A stretch of 64,000 bases of DNA from Phylloscopus collybita (lineage: Eukaryota; Chordata; Aves; Passeriformes; Phylloscopidae): the NCBI GenBank assembly GCA_027886175.1, contig JAJNNQ010000031.1, positions 5,034,501 through 5,098,500 on the forward strand. The letters run 5' to 3'. Position numbers and translations under genes: made by a program. The notes under the pieces were generated by a model. It worked only from the letters and a program-made list of their open reading frames with translations, was not told the DNA's origin and ran no database searches. This document shows, one piece after another, positions 42,567 to 54,229 of this stretch (position 1 is the first letter of the stretch; every line of letters starts with the position of its first letter).

Positions 42567-42618
42567 GGTTTTTTTGGTGGTTTTTTTTGTGGTGTTTTTT
42601 TTTTTTTTTTTTTTTTTC
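42567..42618 (+). repeat. T/G tract ending in a long T run
   Basis: Starts with TTTTTTTGGTGG and ends in an uninterrupted run of about 24 T before CCC. Confidence 0.85.
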
Positions 42619-42625
42619 CCTTTTG

Positions 42626-45190
42626 CTGACAAATGTGTCTATAAAGCTGAGAGGATCCATTTGGAAAACACCTCAGGTTTTCTAAGAATCATCACGAAGT
42701 CAGAAAGAGTCTTTGCTGTATCCAAAGGATGTATGTGCTCCATATGATGCATCCCTAAGGATGTACATAAATCATACCAGGTTCCCAGCAGGCAGAAAGG
42801 GAAGCTGGGTGGGATGCAAAGGCAGACAGAGTGGGTGGGAACTGGGTGGGTTGGAACAGCAGCTCTGAAAAGGTCCCTGTACATCCTGAGAGAGCTTTGA
42901 AAGGATTTATCCCTCCAGCACTGGCATAAGGAAAACCAGTCTGATGGCCTCATAGCACCGCTCCTGGTGTTCACCAAAGGACCCAGGAAGCTCTTTTCAA
43001 TATCAGACTGTAAATAACAGTAGGAATTGCTGTTGGCTTGTGTTAGCAGGAGTTAGCATCGTCCCCCCAAGTAAAAGTAATGCCAGTGAAATACAATTGT
43101 TGTTAACGGGTACATCTGCAGGCCTTTGCTTCTGGCTTCAGCTGCACAAGTGCTGCTCACATCAGTCTTTTTCCCCTAATGAAGGCACAGCTGTGCATTT
43201 AGGGACTGACAAAGGGTGTGATTAGAAATTCTAGACTTCCAAAATCGTTTATCTGCCTTCGAAAAGAGTTGTTGTGAGGGACTAATTCTTGGAGAGATTT
43301 GTTATTGTCTTGTGCTGAGGGCATTTCTGATGTTAGAAGCACAGAAAAGCTGTGGCAGTTTAGTAAATCCTTGTGTTGTCCAGAATTTATTTATATGGTG
43401 CTTCATTTGATGTTGGGGTCTGGATGAGCAAGTGAGACTCTGTAAATCTGAAAACATTAGTTTAAATAGAAATTACTGGGTGTTTCTGTAGTTTTGGTTG
43501 GATTTTTTTTTTTTTTTTTTTTTTGCCATTTCTTGTCTCATCCCTGGTAGTGGTGTTTGCCTCAAGGAGAGGTGGACTCAGCTCAGCCATCCCCTGCAGA
43601 TTCTGGGCACAGAACCTGCTGTGCAGAGATCTTCTTCAGCTGTAATGCACATTCCATCCTGAACTCCTGCTCAGGAGCTTCCCTCCATGCACAGAAGGAT
43701 TATAAATGGAGACCATAATCTGTTTGGACTATGTAAAATATGTCTGAGGCTTCCAAGGAGCTGACAATGCTGATGTTCAGCACTGTGAGTTCTGCTGGCA
43801 GGTAGCTGGGAAATGTTGATTATACTGCTAGACATTGCCTGTACTTGCACCTCGATGTTAAAATGGACATTTTTTTGTGGGGAAAAATTGTGTGTGGCAG
43901 AAATACAATATGATAATTGAGGGGGGCTTTGTTTTGTTTTGTTTTTTCTTAATAGCCATTAGCCAAAAGCTGTGGAAAAGCTGTGGAGTTTTTAATACAA
44001 ACTAATCTAGAAGGTTTTAATGCCTTGTGTACAGAAGGCTAAAATATTCATAAATTTAAAGGTCAAAGGTGGTTTTTTTAAAAATTGATATTAGCTCTTT
44101 AGCAAAACACCACAGACTCTTCCTGATTTAATTATAAATATAAGTTATGTTGGGTTCCTATGCTGATGCATTTTAAGAAGAGAGTTGCAGAAACCTCCAC
44201 TAAATCCTTGCTGTACATAGAAGTGTTTACTTTAGGAAAGGTCAGACAATACATTATGGAATTAGAGTCTAGAATCTTGAAAAATTAGATTTTATTCATT
44301 GTAATAAAAATTTTACAATAATTAATGGAATTTAAGAAAAAATAATAATACTTGATCCTGTAAAAAATTCATTTAAAAACTGAAAAGTCTCTGTCCCTGC
44401 ATCTGGATGAGAGATGTCTTGTCCTTTTGGTATTATCTGTGCTACTTGCCCAACACAGATAATTGATGAAATTGGGAAAAGAGTTGATCAAGAACCTTCT
44501 GGATGTGGAGGAGTTGGAGGTGGTGCTGAGATGAAGGAGACCTGTGGATCCAGACAGGAAATCACCCAACAGAGAAGGAGAGCACTGTGCTTCCCAAAAT
44601 TACAAAGTTCAAATAGGAAGTTTTCTTCCTGGTGCATCTTTATTCTTCCTGGGTGTTCTCCTCTTGTTTGCTCTGCACAAATTTTCCAACAGGCAGGAAA
44701 TAACCTGGAGCTGATGGATGAGTGGGGCTGGTCAGAACCTTTGAAAGCACATCTAAAGTTACCTGGAATAAACAGCCAGGCCATTATAAAGCAGCATGAA
44801 AATTGTTTTTACCTCAATCCATATGTGTTTTTTTGTAAAAAAAGAAGAGATATGTGTCACCAGCTGCAATGTAATTTACTTTCAGAACATTGTGCTGAAA
44901 AACTTTCCTAGTCTCCTCAGAGTGTTTTTAAATATAGATGTTTTCAAGGAAAAAAGGATGATCAAAACAGTGCAGGATAAAGCTTTTATAACTGTTTTGA
45001 AGTTTACTAGAATTCATAATATTAACTCACATTTCTTGTCAAAAACTTTTTTTTTTTTTTTTTTTAATATGTTTGTGTTAAAAATTCTGGGTACTTGATA
45101 CCTTTAAACTCAGGGATGTTCTGGAAAACATGGGAAGGTCTAATTGTTCTGTGGGAAATGGAATCCTTGGCACATGATGCAGTTGCCTCT
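42626..45190. other. Intronic stretch without recognised genes
   Basis: Contains a T run of about 24 at 43501-43524 and another near 45048-45065. The + frame at 44414-44911 (165 codons) starts with ATG but shows no known domain or splice context and is probably chance. Confidence 0.5.
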
Positions 45191-45620
45191 TGTACTGGCT
45201 GTAATTTCCTTATTTCCCTTCCTAGTTTCCTGTATGTGGGACTGATATTTCTAAGTCTAAGAGATTTTTAGCCTGCTAGCAGCTGCTAACTTTTCCCAAG
45301 GAAAAAATTCTCGAGAAAGCTTCTTCTCAAAACAATCTTGGTAAACAACCCTCCTTTCTGCAAACAATTTCTCTCCAGGTGATGTTTTGCTCTTTCTCTA
45401 GTTTAACCAGTGGGATCAGAGGGGTGTCATTCCTATTCACCAATCATGTTAATCATATCAGAATGCCTTGTAAAAGGCAGTAAGAATTAGAAAATAGAGC
45501 CTTTTTTCTATGCTCTTTGCCTTCTGAAATATTTGGAGTCTCTCATCTTTCTTTGGTGTCCAACAGAGACAGCCTGTATAGCTGGCTGCTCAAGGATTGG
45601 AAGTTTTCTGTGACAGAGGA
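45191..45620 (+). mobile_element. LTR-like element, sense orientation (probable ERV solo LTR)
   Basis: Begins TGTACTGGCTGTAATTTCC. It carries an ACCAATCATG (CCAAT) block and a TATA-like CTTGTAAAAGGCAG. Then comes GCCTTCTGAAATATT followed by GTCTCTCATCTTTC and GGTGTCCAACAGAG. The last part parallels the R/U5-like end of element 2 (GCCTTCTGATGACTT, GTGTCTCTCCTTC, GTGTCCAACCAG). That suggests the same broad LTR group with a different U3. The right end and any target duplication are not resolved. Confidence 0.5.
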
Positions 45621-48600
45621 ACACCTGACTTGATAGAGGGGATCTGGTTGTGTAGTTTGAACTCCTGGGCACTAAGGTAATAATGATTACCCTGTGATAA
45701 TTATGGTTAATCACGCCAGAGACAATTATCACACCCTTAAGTGTGTGCGTAAGGGAAAACCTGTGGTTGTTCCACGGGATCAATGAGCCTGTAAGAGACC
45801 TTGGGATGGAATACAAACAACCTGGCTGTTCAGAACATTCAACAGGCCCTTCAGGGACAAAATCCACTTCCAAGAGTAGGGAAAATGCTGCCTCCTGTGC
45901 CTCAGTGAAAAACAAAAGAGCTTCTAAGAGTTTTGATTGATCTGCAAAATGAAAGAAAGTTCAAGGGGGGAAAACCTAGCACAGACTGCACAAAAATTTT
46001 AACAGTGCTCAGCACTTCAGAGAAGAAGCAGAAGTTATGGAAGAGATTTTAAAGGAACGGTTTAAATGTTTGCTTTTTCTCCTTGCTTTAGCAGTTTGTG
46101 TAATAAGAATCAATGGCTATTTGCCTTTTAAGTCCCCATAATCTCTTGGTGGAACGAAAATTTGAGAATATGTTTCCCTGGCACAGTCAAATGCTTTGTG
46201 GATTTATATTGATGAAGATCTGTAGCCTCTTTGCAGTGGTGATATGTGCTTTTAATCCATCCATCTTTCAGCGGTGACAAAAAGCAGCTGTTCTCCTTTT
46301 AATCATAAAGTTAACTCCAAAATGGAGATGTCAGTAAGTAAAATAAAGTGATTTTCATCTTTTAATATCACTACAAACCCATTTTTTATTGATAGGTGCC
46401 AGAAAAGGTTGCAGTCATTCCTCATGGCTTTAAAGCAAGGAGGACTTTGAGCACATTCAATCTGCACCAGTGGCTTTAAGAAGGTGGCAATTACCATGTG
46501 GCTTTTGCTCCTCACAGCCAGGGAATGATCAAGTCCATAAGCACAGGATTTAGGTATTTTAATCATCGCCAGGAATACTTAAATCTATTAATCATTTTCT
46601 TGTTGTTTGACTAATGTCCTGTCGTTGGGCTTGATTTGCCAATGCATCCATTTGTTGCTTGTTATTTTGTCACTGGGTTATAATTTCATTATTCTCTGAC
46701 CTTCTGTTTGTCCTCTGCTGGTGCAATTGCAGTGTAAGGGTGCCTGATGCCATTTGGATAGAATAAAAAAAATCCAGACTTTTTGTTTTTCTATGAAGCT
46801 TCATGGAGCATAGATCCCAGTTAGGTTCAGCTGATTTCTGCTGTGGCTGCAGCCATGACTGCTGGCAAAGGACCAAACACAATGAGACAATCCAAGCTGG
46901 AGGGTGTCTGGGTAGGCAAGGAACATGGTGAGCTAGGCATCTCCTCCATCATAAATTCACCCAAATTGCAGTCTGGGGACTGTTGAAGTCTGGATTGCTT
47001 TAAAACTGATAAGCCAGATATGCTATATATATGCATATTTTTATATTTCTAATGTTGCCTAGAAGTTATTCACAGCAAAATGAATTGGCTTCTGTTTAAC
47101 TGCAAAATGTCTGCTACACCTTTCCTCTTCTAATTTGGTGCTATAGTTTGAAAATTTAAGATTACTTTTATTTTAGAGCACTTTAATACTATAGAAGAGT
47201 TATTCAAAGGGTGAGGGAGAACTTTTTATGCCTTAGTTCCCACCACATAGTGAAAAGCTGATGTAACATTTTGAAAACAGGGATTTAATGCACTTCAAAG
47301 TGTTTGAATTCCAATATTCTGAATAGTTCACAGTTACACTGGTGCATTGATATAATTTTCACCCACTATTCATATTTTACACTACTGTGGAGCCAGACAT
47401 ACTGCAAAGTCTGCCTCAGAGGGCTTCCACTTCAGCTACAAATTAAATATTTCAAGCATTCATTTATTATCATGTGCATCTAAACACAGACCAAACTATC
47501 CAATCCTTCTACCCACAACTAATATTACAATAATGACAATTAATAAGATAATGGATCTTACACTGATGGGGTAATGGGACTGTGCAGTAAAAAAAAAAAA
47601 AAAAAAAAGAAAAAATCAAAACCTTTCACCTCTGAGGGATTTTTCTATCATTGATATTGCAATCACAGGAGAGATGAGGAGATGAGAGAGACTGTCCTTC
47701 CCTGCCCTGATAACCTCCAAGATAACACGTTTTTATGATTACAGAACTCACCTATTCACCAAGGTTAATAGTGGTTTCAAACAGTGGCTTCTCTTTGGTG
47801 TGTGTCCTGTACTGCAGCAGGATAATAACCTGTTAATAAATAGTTCTGCCAGACAGCTCTGTCTGGGCTTAAAGGCTTAAACAGAGCCTCCATGCCCAAC
47901 AGGAACAGGGAGTTGTGCCTCTCTGACACTGTGTTCTCACTAATGGCCAGGGCATTGACTCCTTGCCTTAGAACCTCACTGTAGGTTTGGATTCAGCTGG
48001 AGGCCTGTCATGGAGGAGGATTATTATCTTGTTAGTTAACTGTCTTCTCCATCTGTGCATCAACTACGGGGAGATCCTCCCAAACAAAAACAAATCTGGT
48101 GGCTGCATGGAAATGTCAATCGGCTGTGTCCTGCATGGGTAGGGTTGTTATGTGTGCTACTGGTGAGCACTCTGCAAAATGCACCACCTCTGAGACCCTC
48201 TCCTGGCTCAGGGGGCATTGGGAATGGGATCTGTTAAAGAGAAAATTAACAGCACAATGAAAGAGGAATGTTTGCTTTTAGCATCTCTTCTTTTATCATC
48301 TTTCCAGGGGTTGTTTTTGGTTTATTTCCTTCATGCAGGAGTAAGAATGTTGATGTGCCAATGCAGGTCCAAAAAGTATGTACTCTAGGAACACTTCACT
48401 TACTCATGCAGTGGCATCTCGAGTCTAATTTAGTGCATGTCACACAGTTTGGTTCCTAAAAGCTGTGTACAGGGTGTTCTCTGCAGGATGGAGGGCAGTT
48501 TGGTGCCTTGCATCAACGGCCTTGGTTGTTGAAAGGCACCAAAATGTTCCTGTTCCTCAGTGGCACTGGGCTAACGGGAGAGATGCTAAAGGTGAGATGC

Positions 48601-48774
48601 CAGCAGGGTGAGGGAAATGGAAAGGGATGGTCATGCCAGAGACCTTGGAGTAACCCAGAGCTGGGCCTGGCACTGCCCTGCCTCTCTCACAGGGGCTCTG
48701 GATGTGTCCAGAACAGAGCTGGAGCTGCATGACTCAGGTTGAGGAAACACTTGGTTCCTGTGATGTTTTATCCC
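45621..48774. other. Intronic stretch without recognised genes
   Basis: AT-rich, with an A20 run at 47589-47608 followed by GAAAAA. The first 150 bases may still belong to the LTR-like element on the left. No coding domain is seen. Confidence 0.5.
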
Positions 48775-49507
48775 TGTGCTGGTTTGAAAGCAAAACCAGT
48801 GAGACTCCCAGTCAGAGATACAATTTAATAGAAGAAGAGAGGAAAAAAGGTGAAATAAATGGAATGATACAACCTAACACCCTTTTGGTCAGGGTGTTGA
48901 AGCAGTCCGGGAATCCTCCTGGAGCGGCAGATGTGGTTCCACTGGACCAGAGATGATCCTGAGAGAGAAGGGTCCAGTGATGATGAGAAGGGTCCAGTCT
49001 TCCTCCAGGAATCCAGATGAGATGTTCTTGTCAAAGCAGTGATTCCTGTAGAAATGTCTGGTAGCTCGTCTCCTCTGAGAGTTCAGTGGATAGAAGCTGC
49101 TCCTGAGGTCTCAAACCCTGGATTATATCCAGGTGGGAATGCTTGGCTCCTCCCCCTGGGCAGAGCATCTCACAATGGTATGATTCATCTTACCAGTCAC
49201 GCAAATGGGTCCTTGATGGCCCATTAAACAGAGATAATGTCTTCCAGGAAGGCATTGTTGGGCTCGTTAACAGAAGATAAGGAGAACACTGCCCCACCTT
49301 GGCTCTAACGGCTCATGGGGATAGAATACATACCTTGGGCACAATTTTACATTGTAACCTAGGACAATCCCAAAGTCCAGGTGTGCTGCTTTCATTACCT
49401 TGACTATAGAGGCCTTGTTCTTTGAGGCCAGCACAGACTGAATGTTATTAGCTGCCCTATTTTACTTTATCCTGAGCTACTACTGCTAGCACCAGGGTGC
49501 TGTAACA
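48775..49507 (-). mobile_element. Avian ERV solo LTR, antisense (about 733 bp)
   Basis: Read on the - strand it starts TGTTACAGCACCCTGGTGC and ends TTTGAAACCAGCACA-like on inversion (the + strand begins TGTGCTGGTTTGAAAGC). It therefore has TG...CA ends with short terminal complementarity (TGT...ACA). It carries a TATA-like GATATAAT (49122-49129 on +) and an ATTAAA signal (48824-48829 on +) close to the end. The CTGGTTTGAA end and TTAATAG block match my recollection of common songbird ERVL-type LTRs. No internal sequence is present. The flanks ATCCC and ATTCCC are similar but not identical, so no duplication is claimed. Confidence 0.82.
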
Positions 49508-52500
49508 AATTCCCTTCCTTCCATCCCGGACATGGATGCATTTCATGTTTGAGGATGACTCTTGGATAGCTTGTAATTACTTTATGATCCTTTTGCATGG
49601 AAGATTATTACTGTTCAGCACTGACCTGAATATTTTTCTTATGTGTTAATGCAACTGCAAGCAAAATTGAGGAATAAAAAAGCATTACCTCCCACACCAA
49701 GGAGCTGTAGCATGAAGTGGTTTTAAGAAACAGTTGTGAAATCCTAATGTCCTGCTCATAACTTTTGATGTTTAGGAGGCTGATGCATCGCTCCTGTGCC
49801 CTGCCATAAGATCTGTGTGGTGTAGGAGCTGCTCTTCTCCTCCTGGCAGCCCTTGGCACACACAGGAGGGAGGAAGGCTCAGCACAGAGGACTCTCAGGT
49901 TGCTGCACCCTCCCTTCGATGGTTTCTGAACAGTTTCTTCAGTCCTCATGCATTTCCCTGAAAACACATTTAAATCTTGTGCATGGAAATCAAATAGAGA
50001 AGAAATTACTTTCATTATGTTGGTTTTATTTGTTTTCTGACTTAGTCTAATGCTGAGGATTATTGTAGCCAAAATAAATTGCACATTAGAAGCAGTACAA
50101 CAAAGGTATGTACAGTTTCAATGGGAAGAAGTTGATATCAGCAAAAGTGCATAAATATGAGAGAATCCCAACTGTGCATATTAGGAAGACAGTAAATAAA
50201 AGTAGGCATTTTTTACACAGTTTTTAAACAAAATTGTTTTTCATTACTGCACTGTCTGTACTTTTGTCCCTTCTGCGTTCTCCACCTACTCCTTGGTATT
50301 GATTTGAGGAATAATAATAATAATCCACAAAAGAGGGATTTGTAGTTTGTAATAACAATTCACATGCTTGCCTAAAGAAACTGCACCCTTCTAGAGTGCA
50401 ACTACCCCAGCCTAAAGGTGGAAACAGACTTCTTGATCTTGCACTGTGTTGAGCTGAGTAATAAATGTATCAGAGATCAGCCAAGGCATTGAAAACAGCC
50501 ACCATCCACTCCACATTCAGATTTCCTGACTTTTTTGTTCCTTGTTTTACAGCAGTGCTCACAAATTATCAAATGTATTGTTGTAAACATCAGCGCATTA
50601 TTGCCGCGGACAAGGTGTACTGAAAAATCTATATTTCATGGAGTCTAAATTGTGCTGAATACCCAAAGACATTCAGTAGCTACTTCAACACTTCCTGCTG
50701 GTTTTTTTGGTTTTTTTTTTTTTATGTACTTCAGGGAAGTCATTTGGGATGCTTGAGTCACCAAAATTTAAGGTGACATGACAACCCAGAAAAGCATTTC
50801 AGTCTCTCAGAGACACTTAGGTGCCGTAAGAAGAGCAGTTAAACAACTGAGAGTCTCCCTGTTGTTTGTGTCAATCTTCCTTGCTGTTTGCTTCCATAAA
50901 AAGAACTCGACAATTCCATATTTCACACTCTTTGCCCCTGAACGACCAGCACAGTTGTGCTGTTGGCTGTGGAGCAGTGGGTCCAGCAGGAAGCCGCCGT
51001 CTGTCCTGAGCAGGAGGGGTGACCTTGGGGGTGACCCCTTGCAGCACGGAGGGGAGAGCAAATGGAGAGTGTGCTGCTCGAACATTCCAAACTGCACAGA
51101 ATTGGAATCCATTTTAATGATTTTCCATTTTGCCTCTGTCCACCCCAACTCATGCTCATTGTATCAGAAGTGCTTTCTTTAAAGGCCGAGCTGCAGGGTC
51201 TTTTCTCTTACAAGTTCTGACAGTTTTTGCTGCAAAGCTGGAACTCTAGAAGGGAAATCAAACCTGCTTCAGTTTTCCTTCTATATGGAAAAGCTGCTCA
51301 TGCTAAGGGAAACTCCTGGGAGCAAGGGCACAGGATTGAAGTGCACTATCAAGAGCACTCCTTGGAAGGTGCCCGTGTTCTTGAACAGAGAACTATTCTG
51401 TTACTAGAGTGTCTCTGCTGAGTTTGGTTAATAAAAAGAGGAGGATTTTCCAGTCCATGACCTCTAGCCTTGAGCTGGACATGATCCAGGTACTGCTTTC
51501 ACACTTGGAGGCAATGCCTACTGGGTGCCAACTGTCCAGTCATTCCGATTTGGAGTTTCTTGGCCATACTGCGAAACCTTGCTGAATAACATGTTTCTTC
51601 CCAAGGAAAAATACTTTGTAAAAATCATGGTTTATGTTTTCCAGTTGGTTGCAAAGCAGATTTGCCTACTTAGATCACAAGCAAATGCCAGTCTATCTCC
51701 TGACCGTCCATTTGAGCTGTTCCTTGTCCTGTTCAGAAGTGACTTGCTTTAGCCAGGAATTTGTGCATGTTCAGAAGTAAATCCTGTACACGGAGCTGGT
51801 TTTAAGGGGAGGTTTTAGGTATTTTCCACAGCACTGCCCAGCACCACTTAGTATTACAAGAATACCACAAGTATTCTGTCCCTGAAAATAAATTTCTGAC
51901 AATGGAAGCTGACAAGAGCCAATAATAGCAGTAAATTAGGTAAGAAAGCAGTAAATATGTATTAAAAATAAATTTCATATTAAAAATCACTTTGGTTGTG
52001 GATGAAAGGCTGAGACATCTACCATAATCTTCATTTCAATTTTGTCTTCATTCCTGTTGGTCTGAAATAAATAAACATTACACAGAACAGTAAGCAAAAA
52101 ATAAATGTCCTACATAAAAATGTTCCACTTTAGCCTCTCAGGTTTTGGATTAGAGGATTTTTTGGGTTTTGTTGTTTTTATTTTTTGGTTTGGTTGTATG
52201 GTTTTTGTGTGATTCCCCCCACCCCAAATGACAATTACAATTGACAATAAACAAAATTGACAATAAACTAAATTTAGTTATTTCCTCAGCTTTAACAGAT
52301 GTTACATTTTTGCCAAGTACTCCCTGGTCAAAAATTTGTGCATTTTAGTTATTTTAGTGTCATTTAACTTACTAAGGATACAAAGGAAAATAATAAAGAC
52401 ATTTCCTTTGAATTAATAGATTAAAATAGGATTCTGTCTCCTTTCCTTAGGCTTTATTGTTTAGCCATGCATTGATTTAAAAAAAAAAAATATGCACAGT

Positions 52501-54167
52501 AAGACTCCATGGGATGAAAATGAAATCTGTAATGATCTCAATTATTCTTAAATTTTATCAGAATTTTAATTAAAATTCTTGGAAATCAGTGTTAATCAGT
52601 GGATCTCAGTGAGATTATCATAGTTGGAGATTTAATACATGGTCTGTATTTATTAGTGCAATATTCAGTTGATTGTATTTGCCACTTTTCTTAGAGAATT
52701 CCAAATGTATGTGGAGTAATTGTTGAAGCAAATTTAAGTTTACTAAGAAAGAAATGCACTTTTTTTTTCCCTCCTAAAGCATGTCTGCATTTAAAATAAG
52801 AAGAGACACCAGGTTCCACAATAACAAAAGTTATTAAGATAATGCTGTTTATTTACTAATTGGATAGTCTAGAGATGTCAGCAGTGCTACCAACTAGGTC
52901 ATGTTAATGTTCTGAGGGTGCTTTCTGAAATTCCAACAAGGTTTCTGCTTTATATTAAAATGGCTTTGAGACTCTCAGATTTTCCTCTCAGCAAAACACC
53001 ATACAGTAATAGTAGGGATACCCTAAAACACCCAAATTCTGAATGGATCATTCTCACTGGTGCCTTCACTGGGTGGACAGAGATGACAGCCAGACCACAG
53101 TTTCAAGCCACAGCTGAAAGGTCACTAGGCAATATTTTTATTTTGATTTTACAGATAAAGAGGAAAACCAAAAGATTCTTAGTGGTTTTTCATGAGGCCT
53201 GCTGCTTCACAGGGAAATCAACAGAAATTTCAAAGCACCTAAAGCATGTAGCTTTAGGTCCTCTCCCTCATGATTATGACACTGTAAAAGTAGTGTGTTT
53301 GCTGACTTTCTCTTCAATTGGTGCCAATGAAATTAATCACTGGGTTAATTCTAACCCCAGTTTTGCTGACTTGCCCAAACCGTGCTGTCATATATTATTA
53401 CAGCAATTTATACAGGCTGACAGTTTTATACTCCTGAGGTTGAAATTTTAAAAACGTGATATTATTTATATGAATGTGTTAAGTGACAAGAGAATTCACT
53501 AAATACAAAAAGCATGGGCCAAAATTCTTCAGAGCCTTCCCTGCCTAAGTGACCAGCTAGTGAGGTTTTATGTGTTGTTTCAGCCAGTTAGACAACTTGT
53601 CCCCATAAATCTCCTCAGCATCCAGCCAGGTGATAAAATTTGTGTCAGACACGGCTGTGCTGTTTATCATTTCATGTGCAAGTTTGTACACATTCCCACT
53701 CCTCCCCACTGCTATTAGATCTAAGTAGACAAGTATGATCGATGTATCCTGTGCAAGAGTGCTGATCAATATATCTTCCCTTCTTAGAAAATAAAGATTT
53801 CAGGTTAACAAGTTGGTGGAATTCCACTGATCTTCATTGTTAGGTGGATTGTGAATTTCCCAAGGGGACAGAGTAATATTCAGAGTTTATCAGTATGGTT
53901 TTCCCTGCTGAATAAAGTATCAATTAATATAGAGCATTGCCAAGAAGTTTCTGTCAAAGTGTGTTCTCCTCTTTTCACAAAAGACTCCATGGACACTCCA
54001 GAAAAAAAAAAAATTGGATTTGTATATATGAACAAAAATAGAAGGAAATCTTTGTTAAGGAATAGGAGAAGTCTCCCTATCTCCCTTTTCCATGGAGAAT
54101 AGTAGTTTTCCCCTTCTTGACATGTGGTACCAAATATCAAAACTTCATGGACTGCTTCCAAATAGGG
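49508..54167. other. Intronic stretch without recognised genes
   Basis: AT-rich. The 177-codon + frame at 52918-53451 has no recognised domain. It is one of the longest frames here, but its length is within chance expectation. Small tandem and (AAT)5 repeats (50310-50324) occur. Confidence 0.5.
52239..52270 (+). repeat. 16 bp tandem duplication
   Basis: Two adjacent units, AATTGACAATAAACAA and AATTGACAATAAACTA, differ at one base. A partial third copy (GACAATTACAA) may precede them. Confidence 0.9.
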
Positions 54168-54182
54168 AAAAAAAAAAAAAAG

Positions 54183-54227
<45 letters not shown>
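54168..54227 (+). repeat. Long poly-A tract (A14-G-A45)
   Basis: Fourteen A, one G at 54182, then forty-five A. The preceding sequence was checked for a processed transcript or LINE/SINE end and none was recognised. CR1 elements do not end in poly-A, so they do not explain it. Confidence 0.92.

Positions 54228-54229
<2 letters not shown>

Noticed and set aside
44414..44911. 165-codon open frame on the + strand
   Set aside because: No recognisable motif, and neighbouring frames on both strands are equally open. Not supported as a gene.
52918..53451. 177-codon open frame on the + strand
   Set aside because: Balanced composition made it worth a look, but no domain, signal peptide or family motif is seen, and it begins in ordinary intronic sequence. 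Chance is sufficient.
54000..54227. Processed pseudogene ending in the poly-A tract
   Set aside because: The upstream sequence contains no recognisable coding or transcript-like sequence, and no flanking duplication was seen.
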